Virus record (IMG/VR): IMGVR_UViG_3300048571_000078
Coordinates: 1-50,449 of that record
Length of the DNA: 50,449 nucleotides
DNA from: a virus
Strand: one strand, 5' to 3'
Numbering within the stretch: position 1 is the first letter of the stretch; every line of letters starts with the position of its first letter. The notes under the pieces are model-generated. The model did no database searches. It was not told the DNA's origin and worked only from the letters and a program-made list of their open reading frames with translations. The position numbers were made by a program, and so were the translations under genes. Below are positions 17,678 through 26,600 of this stretch, piece by piece.

Positions 17678-18079
17678 ATGGCTCTTTCCATTAAATATAC
17701 AAAAGTATTTGGAGTTCCTGTATCTCCTGACGGTATTTCTCAAGGTTCAGTGCAGCTTGCTTCACCTCCTGTAATCACAGGTGACTTTGTAATTAACGTA
17801 AACATTTCGCTTAAAACATATACCTTTGATTTGAAAGGTATTAACGAACAAAAGGCCCAAGAAATTCAAGCAATTTGTGATGCGAATGCTGAACAACTAG
17901 CTCTTGGTAATATTGACCTTGAAAATCCAAGTGGTCAAGGTGCATTTGTTTACCGTGATGCTACTTGTGTTCCTTTCTCCTACCAAGATGGTGGTACTAT
18001 CAAAGTCGGTACATCTAGTAATAACTTCTCTTCGTTCCAGGTTACTTGCCTAACGAATGTGACTACTGCTAGTATCTAA
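17678..18079 (+). CDS. Small tail protein, paralogue A
   Basis: A 133-residue beta-rich protein. The N-terminus MALSIKYTKVFGVPVSPDG is clearly related to that of the next gene (MGIALAYEKVLGIPIPNDG), so the two arose by duplication. Codon use (CGT, TCG, GCT, CTT) resembles the capsid gene, suggesting many copies per virion. It follows the tape measure and a leader hairpin, which would fit a distal-tail ring or a minor tube protein. An AAAGGC ribosome binding site is weak. Confidence 0.55.
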   Translation: MALSIKYTKVFGVPVSPDGISQGSVQLASPPVITGDFVINVNISLKTYTFDLKGINEQKAQEIQAICDANAEQLALGNIDLENPSGQGAFVYRDATCVPFSYQDGGTIKVGTSSNNFSSFQVTCLTNVTTASI

Positions 18080-18104
18080 CCTTAATTTCTAAAGGAGACA
18101 TCAA

Positions 18105-18461
18105 ATGGGTATTGCCTTAGCATACGAGAAAGTACTTGGCATTCCTATTCCGAATGATGGTGTTTCCTTTGGTAAGTTATCGGCTGATGGTATTACGACT
18201 TATCTATCACTAGGTAATCATTTACTTAGTGGTAGTTATTCTTATGAAACAATAACTATTACTCTACAAGGTATTGTTACTCCTCCTTTACCACATCCTA
18301 GAACTAAGCCAGGTAGTATAACATTTCCGTTTAGAGGTCGCACTTGGACTCTATTAGATGTACAACCTGGTAATATAATACTCATTGGTTCTACTCCTAA
18401 ATATATGACCTGGGCATTTACAGGAGTAGATTTGAATACTCCTTCCGTGTCCATAGGTTAG
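18105..18461 (+). CDS. Small tail protein, paralogue B
   Basis: A 118-residue protein sharing the N-terminal signature of the preceding gene (Y-x-K-V-x-G-x-P-x-x-x-D-G) and its overall beta-strand layout. It has its own AAAGGAG ribosome binding site. The C-terminal half diverges, with PLPHPRTKPGSITFPFRG. Codon use is less biased than in paralogue A. A paired role at the tail tip is likely; the exact function is unknown. Confidence 0.55.
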   Translation: MGIALAYEKVLGIPIPNDGVSFGKLSADGITTYLSLGNHLLSGSYSYETITITLQGIVTPPLPHPRTKPGSITFPFRGRTWTLLDVQPGNIILIGSTPKYMTWAFTGVDLNTPSVSIG

Positions 18462-18463
18462 TA

Positions 18464-19189
18464 ATGTTACAAATAAATTCATTAATTAATAACGTCCCTG
18501 TGTATCAAAATACTGATACAGTAGTACCTACATATAAAAATAATCAGGGATATACTGACCTAAACGCATGGTCAAACATCACACAGCAACTACTTAAAGT
18601 AACTGTTAGTCCTAGAAGTCCATTACAGGTCTATAAAACTAGTAAATATGCTTTAAGAGTATTACCTGGCAATATTAACTCTGTTGATATAAATAACTTA
18701 AAAGAAAATGGGTTAATAGCTCCTTTTGATATATTTAATTCTTTTAAAGTTTTAAGTTTTTATTTATTACAAGCTACAGGAAATATTGTAATTCAATTAG
18801 AATTAATGGATTTAAAATCAGTAGCATCTGTAGTTCATTTACTATCATTACCATCTAGTACTTTATACCTTAAAGATGGTAATCAAGTAAGTAGTATCGA
18901 TATAGCTTATTTGACTACATTAGGTGATTTAACTAATAAATCAATTATTGTTGATTGGTCAGTTTATATATCAGATGCAGCATATCAAATCTTACATAAT
19001 TTATTAATTACTACTGAACCTTATCCTATACGTAGATTTAATAAACCTATACCAGGTAAATATATTACAGGTTATATTAGATACGGTACACAGATGTATA
19101 GTCAAGTAGTAAATTTAGATAATTTAAGTCATAGTTACTCTCAAACAGATGAGTATGTTTACTTATTAGGAGATATATATGGGAACTAA
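18464..19189 (+). CDS. Putative distal tail protein
   Basis: A 241-residue protein starting two bases after the previous stop and overlapping the next gene by 11 bases. It is beta-rich with Tyr and Ile strands and no membrane segment. Position after tape measure and two small tail proteins and before a large tail protein resembles distal-tail or hub-adaptor genes of siphoviruses. No family motif is recognised. Confidence 0.5.
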   Translation: MLQINSLINNVPVYQNTDTVVPTYKNNQGYTDLNAWSNITQQLLKVTVSPRSPLQVYKTSKYALRVLPGNINSVDINNLKENGLIAPFDIFNSFKVLSFYLLQATGNIVIQLELMDLKSVASVVHLLSLPSSTLYLKDGNQVSSIDIAYLTTLGDLTNKSIIVDWSVYISDAAYQILHNLLITTEPYPIRRFNKPIPGKYITGYIRYGTQMYSQVVNLDNLSHSYSQTDEYVYLLGDIYGN

Positions 19190-21815
19190 TTACGCATTAT
19201 CCAAACCGTTAGCTACTAATGGTTTAGTGAGTTTAAGTGAATCTTTAAATGACTACCCTAAACTCACATTAGTTGAATATGGTTCTTCTTTAAAAACACG
19301 TCCGATAGGGGAAGTTTTAGTTTATGGTGGTTTTACATTTGTACTGGAAAGTATCAGCATAGAAAAATCCCCTATTATTGTTGATAATATACAAGATAAA
19401 ATCACTTATAGTTTTGTACATGTAGTTAAAAAATTACTTGAATTTCCTTTTCTCCTTAAGAACTTTGTTGATAATAATAAAGGCTCTAGCACCAGAAAAA
19501 ATAAAGATGCCTACTTATACCCTATTGGTGCTCTGATTGGTTATGCCAGAGGTCTGAAACCTGCTGGAGTTATTGAGTCACCAGGTTTTCTAGTAGAAGT
19601 ATCCAAGACTCCAGGGCCAGAAGAAACTGCTACATTAAAGGACTTTATAGACCCTAAGTTAGAACCTCGACAATTAATTTATAAATTCAGAGGGGATACT
19701 TTAAGTTTTGTCGCTTTAGGTATAGGTAATTCAATTGATGCAGCTATAGTTAGAAACTATACAATTGGTTATGGTTCTACACCTTCATTTAGAGATAGTC
19801 CACTATCTTGGAATAAACAAAATAATGAAAATAAGGAACAAGATTTAAAAACTAAACGATATAAAAAACTAAAGAATGAGTCCTACCTTATCTATGAGGG
19901 AAACTATAATCCACATATACCTCCTCCTCAAACTGCTGATGGTACTAAATATCCTAGAGATTTATCAATTATGTTTGATAACTCCGGTGAAACTAAAACC
20001 TGTAAGATAACTAAATATACTTATAATCAACCAGAGATAGAGATTGAAGCTACTTTTGGTTATGCTCATGCTGCTATTGAATTAGTTGCTGACCCGAATA
20101 GACCCAATGTACAAAGTGATAATGTTATTAGATTAATGAGCGCTAATGTAGCAGAGAGTGGTAATGCTTATCAAGAAGTATTAGGTGCTATTAAATCTGG
20201 TAAATTTGGTTATCCTGATGACGCTAACTTTTCTAATAGTATTATATGGAGACTTATTTCTGTAAAAGAAAAGGAATATATTTACGAGAATGTCCAAGTT
20301 AATATATCTCCTTTGCTTAAAAATGCTGATGGTACGTTAACTCCTTGTACGTTAATTACATCTGGGGATATTGCAGCTAATAACACAGAAGTATTAATTA
20401 GGGAATTGACTCAAGGATGGGAGTTACGTAGATTTGCACAGGAAGATGCTCAGAATTGGACTGAAGGTAGCATTCAGAGTTGGTTAGGGTTAAGTACTTT
20501 GGTAGCTTTAGGTGCTACTTTACAAAGTAGTAGTATTTTAGCTAAACAACAATATTATTGGATGTTATATTATGCGAAGATTAATATTGAGAAATATTTA
20601 TATAGAAAGATACCTATATGGGAACAGGTAGATTACGGTGTTGAGACATATAGTGAATACTATAAAGATGTTGATAATGTTGATTGGCAAGTAGAATATA
20701 TACCTAAATCAAATATCGCAGAGTATTCTGGTACAGGGGAAGTAGATACAGTCGCTGTTGTATTTCCTGATGCTAACTGGAGTCCTGAGTTAATGTTAGT
20801 TGCTAGAAGTCGATTAAAAATGTCAGTGGGTCTATCAGGAAATCCCGATTATGACCCTTATAAACGTAACTACTATGGAACTAACCCAGTTAGTATTGTA
20901 AGTGGTAGTGAGGAGTTTGAGCATATTAAATATAGTGTTCTACCATCTAAAAACACTAAAAGTAAGTTAGGTGATTTATTTAATAGCTATACAAATGCTA
21001 GAACAGTTGTTAGTAGTATCGCTAGTCAAGTTGATTCATCTGGTACTGTATATCAAGATAAACCATATACATCTGTACCTGATTATGGATTAGTTGATAC
21101 CCCTTTACCAAAGGTCTCACCTAGTTCTGTTCTAGCACAATCTCCTTCTACTTTAGATACTAGAGAAGACCAATACTCTAGTCTACAAACATCTAGGGTC
21201 GCACAAGACCATAGTTTTAAAAATCATATAACTACTACTACGTTTGTAATTGCTGATGGTAGACCTCCAGGAGCTACTATTCGTAAACCTGTTTTTGAGG
21301 AAATACAGGATGATAGTAAAAGTAATCCTTATCCAAATACTGTCACATTTATAACCAGTTCAAATGATAGTTTATATACAGATGTAAAAAGTTCATGTAG
21401 TGTTGGTGGTGCTGAAAGTTTAGGGGAAGCCTTGTCTGGGGCACAGTTTCAACTTATAATGGATACTTTAAATTCTTCTAGCACAAGTGTTACTTTACAT
21501 TATTTAGCTGGAGATTTAAAACCTAGTTTGAATGGTATTATCCCTATACCTGGTACAAATGCTACATGGGTAGTAAAAGGATGTAATCAGACTATTCAAT
21601 TCGCTGATAATTTAGGTTTTCCTCAACCAATTGAAGTAGAATGTGGTTTATTAGCTTATTTCTTTATTGGCTCTAAAACAGTTCAGATTAAAGATATTGC
21701 AGGGAATGGCAAAGAATCTACAAGTGCTCAAGTTACTGTCGCAGTTAAAGGTAAGTATGGTACACCTAAAGAAGACATACCTGCTGGATTTGGTAGATGG
21801 TTAGATACACTATAA
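19179..21815 (+). CDS. Large tail tip/hub-like protein
   Basis: An 878-residue protein with a good ribosome binding site (AGGAG). Residues 1-100 are a beta/alpha segment resembling tail adaptor domains (RPIGEVLVYGGFTFVLESI). The middle contains mixed helices and strands (about 400-560, including YYWMLYYAKINIEKYLY). The last 130 residues look like a separate beta domain with GTNATWVVKGCNQTIQF. Size and order match a central tail hub or baseplate-like component positioned before the fibres. No cell-wall hydrolase signature was found. Confidence 0.55.
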   Translation: MGTNYALSKPLATNGLVSLSESLNDYPKLTLVEYGSSLKTRPIGEVLVYGGFTFVLESISIEKSPIIVDNIQDKITYSFVHVVKKLLEFPFLLKNFVDNNKGSSTRKNKDAYLYPIGALIGYARGLKPAGVIESPGFLVEVSKTPGPEETATLKDFIDPKLEPRQLIYKFRGDTLSFVALGIGNSIDAAIVRNYTIGYGSTPSFRDSPLSWNKQNNENKEQDLKTKRYKKLKNESYLIYEGNYNPHIPPPQTADGTKYPRDLSIMFDNSGETKTCKITKYTYNQPEIEIEATFGYAHAAIELVADPNRPNVQSDNVIRLMSANVAESGNAYQEVLGAIKSGKFGYPDDANFSNSIIWRLISVKEKEYIYENVQVNISPLLKNADGTLTPCTLITSGDIAANNTEVLIRELTQGWELRRFAQEDAQNWTEGSIQSWLGLSTLVALGATLQSSSILAKQQYYWMLYYAKINIEKYLYRKIPIWEQVDYGVETYSEYYKDVDNVDWQVEYIPKSNIAEYSGTGEVDTVAVVFPDANWSPELMLVARSRLKMSVGLSGNPDYDPYKRNYYGTNPVSIVSGSEEFEHIKYSVLPSKNTKSKLGDLFNSYTNARTVVSSIASQVDSSGTVYQDKPYTSVPDYGLVDTPLPKVSPSSVLAQSPSTLDTREDQYSSLQTSRVAQDHSFKNHITTTTFVIADGRPPGATIRKPVFEEIQDDSKSNPYPNTVTFITSSNDSLYTDVKSSCSVGGAESLGEALSGAQFQLIMDTLNSSSTSVTLHYLAGDLKPSLNGIIPIPGTNATWVVKGCNQTIQFADNLGFPQPIEVECGLLAYFFIGSKTVQIKDIAGNGKESTSAQVTVAVKGKYGTPKEDIPAGFGRWLDTL

Positions 21816-21827
21816 ACAATAAAGAAA

Positions 21828-21998
21828 ATGATTACAATAAATACTGATACTTCTTTTAAGAATCTAAAAGATGCATTTGATAGACTTCGGCCTGTTATAA
21901 TTACTACAGGAAGTAAACACGTAATTACATACAAGAAACAGACATTCAATGTACCTATTACTAGGGAGCAGAGAATAATTAAAGGAAATACTCGTTAA
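21828..21998 (+). CDS. Small hypothetical protein, 56 residues
   Basis: A short open frame in the 197-base gap between the tail tip gene and the first fibre. It starts MITINTDTSFKNLKDAF and ends in a basic tail (REQRIIKGNTR). The codon pattern resembles neighbours, and the gap is otherwise empty. The ribosome binding site is weak. Function unknown; small tail-lysis or chaperone genes can occupy such places. Confidence 0.5.
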   Translation: MITINTDTSFKNLKDAFDRLRPVIITTGSKHVITYKKQTFNVPITREQRIIKGNTR

Positions 21999-22012
21999 GT
22001 AGTGATATAAAT

Positions 22013-23632
22013 ATGCTCAGAACTTATTATGCTGGAGGTAGAGCTAGCTTACCAACTCCTTCTATAACAACCGATACAGGTGCAATGAATGGTAGTGGTA
22101 CTACTTATTACTTCTGGATAAAAGCTAGAAATAGAGTAGGATGGAATTTACCTTCCCCTTCCTTGTCATTAGTTATAGGAGGTGCTAGTAATTTAATTAT
22201 TAACGCTACTAATTTCTCTAAATTTATTTATGAAGATTGGAGAGAGATGATTATTACTATGAGTACAACTAATAATTATTCAACATCCTCTGTTATTTAT
22301 CGACAAGACTTATATTCTGATGATGATATTACTCCCACTATAATTAGTAATGTAATCATCTCAAATCAATATGTATTAAATGGTAGTAGAATTATTGCTA
22401 CACCTGCTTTATTACCTACTTCAGTATTACCTGAAGGATTTAGACTACGTATAACAAGTTTAAATAATACGTATGAATATCGTATAAATAGTTTTTTAAT
22501 TCCTGATAATCTCACAGTCATACAAGGTACTGCTAACTCTCAATGGTTATTAGTAGAAAGTAATTCCTTGACCGAAGTAGACACAAATTATGACAAAGAA
22601 CTGTATCAAGTTACATCTGATGACTTTACTAGTATTTCGTTACCTTCCTCAAATTCTATTGAAGTACCAATAAAATATTTTATTAAAAACACTGGTTCGA
22701 ATGCACTTGAGTCGGGTGAACTAGATTTAAACGTTTATCTTTCTGATAGAAGTTTAAGCATCAGTTATAAGATAAAAGTATTAGGTTATTTTGACCATCT
22801 TACTAATACATTAGATACCACGGGTATTCAGTATATAAATTCCGTAGTTACTTATCCGGGTACTAATATTACTTTAGATAAAGACTTACCTGTTGATAGT
22901 TCTTTTGTTATTGAAGTTTTACCAGAGCTAGGTATAGGTAACACTATTCTTCCAGGTTCATTTATTAGTATGTATCCTAGATTAAATACATATACTACGG
23001 TAGATGAAATACTTACATGGGCTGAAGGTGTAACGAATATAGCTAGCTTACAAGCAATACCTACAACGTTAATAAAAGACCAACAATCTGTTCAAGTAGC
23101 ATCTGTTAATAGAATTTATACATATAATAGTTTAAGTACTTTGACTGCTAATGGTTCTGATGTAGTAGCTCCTTCTACTAATCCTGCTACAGGTAGATGG
23201 TTGGCAAATACCGCAGTAATATTAGATGCTAGTATAGGTTATTCAAAATTAGACTCATCGATAACAACCTTACTTGATGAAAATATTGATACTAATACAG
23301 TAACCATAGCAAATAGTCAAACATATATAATTAACTTATTAAGTATCGGAAAAGATTATTTAATTATTAATACTCCTGTGGATGATGGAGATGATACAAT
23401 AATAAACACTATAGCAACAGGTATTACAAATAATAGTAATTATGCTATTGTGATTGAGTTAAGACAGAATACAGGTACTGTATTATTTGATTCAAGTATA
23501 TTGTTTCCTGGTGGTACTTCTCCTACATTAAGTGGTAATGGTTTAAATGATTTAATATTATTAACTATAACTAAAGATGGTGCTGGTGTTGTCAAGAAAC
23601 GTGGTATGTTACTGCAAAAGAATATCGGTTAA
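22013..23632 (+). CDS. Tail fibre-like protein
   Basis: A 539-residue beta-rich protein. The N-terminal 60 residues carry an FN3-like end strand pattern (SGTTYYFWIKARNRVG). Around residues 370-400 is a TANGSDVVAPSTNPATGRW segment, a short module recurrent in phage fibres and also near the start of the 40708 protein here (IIQPTTGTGRW). The C-terminal 120 residues are Asn/Thr/Ile-rich strands ending in KKRGMLLQKNIG. It probably forms or connects a tail appendage. No catalytic motif is visible. Confidence 0.6.
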   Translation: MLRTYYAGGRASLPTPSITTDTGAMNGSGTTYYFWIKARNRVGWNLPSPSLSLVIGGASNLIINATNFSKFIYEDWREMIITMSTTNNYSTSSVIYRQDLYSDDDITPTIISNVIISNQYVLNGSRIIATPALLPTSVLPEGFRLRITSLNNTYEYRINSFLIPDNLTVIQGTANSQWLLVESNSLTEVDTNYDKELYQVTSDDFTSISLPSSNSIEVPIKYFIKNTGSNALESGELDLNVYLSDRSLSISYKIKVLGYFDHLTNTLDTTGIQYINSVVTYPGTNITLDKDLPVDSSFVIEVLPELGIGNTILPGSFISMYPRLNTYTTVDEILTWAEGVTNIASLQAIPTTLIKDQQSVQVASVNRIYTYNSLSTLTANGSDVVAPSTNPATGRWLANTAVILDASIGYSKLDSSITTLLDENIDTNTVTIANSQTYIINLLSIGKDYLIINTPVDDGDDTIINTIATGITNNSNYAIVIELRQNTGTVLFDSSILFPGGTSPTLSGNGLNDLILLTITKDGAGVVKKRGMLLQKNIG

Positions 23633-23644
23633 TCAAATAAGTAA

Positions 23645-26600
23645 ATGAATAAAGACTCTCTGATTAAGTACTTACTAGCTAGCAGTACTTCTAATAATTC
23701 TGTAATTGACCCTTATTGGAATGATGTAATTTTATTACTTAGGTTAGATGTTGAATCTAATTCTAAAGGTTTACCGTTCTATAAAGATTATTCAAAGTAT
23801 CAATATTTTACTCGTTATATGGAAGGCTCTGACACTTCCGAATCAGGCTATTTACGGTCGATAATTAATGGTAATACATCTTTTCCGATTATACCTACAG
23901 TAGGTAATATTGATGTAGATTCTTTTGCTTATATCTCTAATTTATCCGCAAGAAATCAAAAGATATCAGATATAAATAATGAAGTATTGAGCACTGCTAA
24001 AGCCTCTTATATAGAAATAATCCCACAAGGAAATCCAGGTCACGAACTAGGTACTTCTGATTTTACATTAGAAGTTAGTTTTTATGTTGATGCTATAAAT
24101 CTTCCTTGGAGATTACAGTCTATTGTATCGGCAGGTCAATGTGTAAATACGGGTTATTTTGATAATGACCTTATTACTCCAAATAATGTTGGTACAAGTA
24201 ATTACTTAGCATTTAATACTGATTCCAAAGGTTATGGTTTATTTGTACAAGACGATGATTTACTATTTCACGCTAATGGCACTAGTTACTCTATAAAACA
24301 AAATATATTGGCTGATACTTGGTATCACTGCACAATAGTTAGAAAAGATAACGTACTTACTACTTTTATAAATAATACGATTACTAATACGTATTCTTTT
24401 AATAAAAATTTATTATTGCCGACACAAGATAAATCTAAAGTACTAGTAATTGGTAATACTTATAAAACTAATGGCTCTGATTTTATTAGATATAGCACAA
24501 AGATTGAGACATCTTTTTCTGGTGGTTTAAGTAATATTCGTTTAACAAAAGCAGCTAGATATACTAGTTCTTTTTATACGGGTATATTACCTCACCCAGT
24601 ATATCCTCAGAATAATAAAATTGATAGTCAGTACAGTTCTGTATTGTTTAATATTCCTTGTACTTATGATTATTATGATTACTCCCCTAATGGTGCTCAC
24701 TTTACAGATAGTAACCTACTAAAAACTATTCCTAGAATAGCAGAGCATTGTCTTGCGTTAACTCAATCAAAAACATATAGTACTAAGACTATCCCTGCTT
24801 CTTTAGGTAATAGTTGGTGTCTGGAATTTTATTTAGTTCCTTATGTAAATGATTTACCTTTAAACATACTGGAGACGCAAGTAGAAGGTGCTGCTAATTA
24901 TCAATATAATGCTATAGGTTCTCTTACATTCTTAGATTTGTTATTTAATAAACTACAATTAGATTCAATAAGAGGCAATAATTATAGCGAAGTTATACCC
25001 TTAATTCGATTAACTGATAGTCTTAATAATAAGATGTTAGATATCGACATGGCTATAGTTAAAGCCTATGGAGGAGGTAACTCAGAGTCAGTCAGAGGTA
25101 CGTATTTTTACTCTAGATATTCAACAGATGGAGAAAACTGGCTTGAATTAACATCAGAACAAAATCAAATACTAGCCAACGTTCCACTAGTTACATTACC
25201 TAATGATGAAATTAAATTTGCGGGGCAATTTAGTACATCTAATAATGATATTGAACCTGACACTACTTTACTAAAAGGTGGATTTGATAATAAACGTTAT
25301 CATTTAGCCATACAAAAAATTAACGGTAATTTACATATTTTAATTAATGGTGTATTACATAGAACTATACCTGTACCTCCTTTATTTTCTTCTACTGATT
25401 TGAAGATGGAAATAGGTGGTGATAATGCAGGCATTCAAGGTAAGTATGCTTATTATGTATTACAAGATGATAATACTTATCTATATACACAACCATTAGT
25501 AAAATTTAATTTAGGTATTTCTGGTGTTAAATTAACTAATGCTGCTAGATATAATATTGCTGCTAGTAATGATATCGAATATTTACATAGTTTGCAACCT
25601 TTACCTTTAAGTTCTACTGCGTTACCTCCTTCTAGGGCAAGGGTGATTGGTTTATTTAGAAGTACTAATAATATAAATACATCTAACCAAAGTATTAAAT
25701 GGTCTGTTTATGTTAATCAAGATATTGATAATTTACTAATAGGGGATTTCTCATTAACTCAATTACAAGGTATTTCTAGTGCTTCTATAACATCCATAAC
25801 TAAAATAAGTATTTATCAATATGATGTAGTTGTTGATGTAGGTTCAGGTAATGGCACACTACAACTTAATTTCAATGATAGAAAGACTGTAAAGTACGCA
25901 GGGGTATCTACCTTTATATCTAATTATATTGGTGAATTAAGTGTTGAAGGTGAACTATATAATATAAACAAAGCCAGACCAGAAGCTATTTTAACTAGTG
26001 GTACTAATCCGTATGTTATAGGTAATTTTCTAGTCACTCTTAGATTCTCTTCTCCTATATTCAGTTTTAATTTAAATAATATAGGTTTAAGTAACGCTAT
26101 TGTGGTTAAGTATGTTTTATTAGATGAACTAACTAGCACCTATCAACTAGAGATTAAACCGCTTAATAAAGGTGTAGTTATTGTTAAAGCACTGGAAGCT
26201 ACAGGGACAACTACTGCCTTACTTACCTCAAAAGAAAGCAATACATTAACTCGTATATTTGCTTCTTATTTCCCTATCGTACAGTTACCACTTGATATAT
26301 TAAGTGGGTATAATGATGTAAGTCCTTCTAATATTCAATTAAATGAAATAATACCAAATAATACTTTATACTCAACTACTGAACCTACTTTCGGAGAAAG
26401 CTCCGTACTAAGTATTAGCGCAATTGATGAACAATCTGGTTTTACATTAACAAATTATAATGCCTTATCTGGTATTGTAACCCCTGACACAGCTAAAGAT
26501 TGGACTATAGAATTCTTTTTACGTATTAATTCCACATTAGCTGGGACTAGTAAAAAGGCGCATATATTTTCTATTCAGAATGGCTCTGGTTTAGCTATTA

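Noticed and set aside
22000-22012. TATAAATA-like sequence resembling a T4-type late promoter
   Set aside because: It abuts the start codon, leaving no room for a leader, and similar AT-rich strings occur throughout; no consistent set upstream of late genes was seen.
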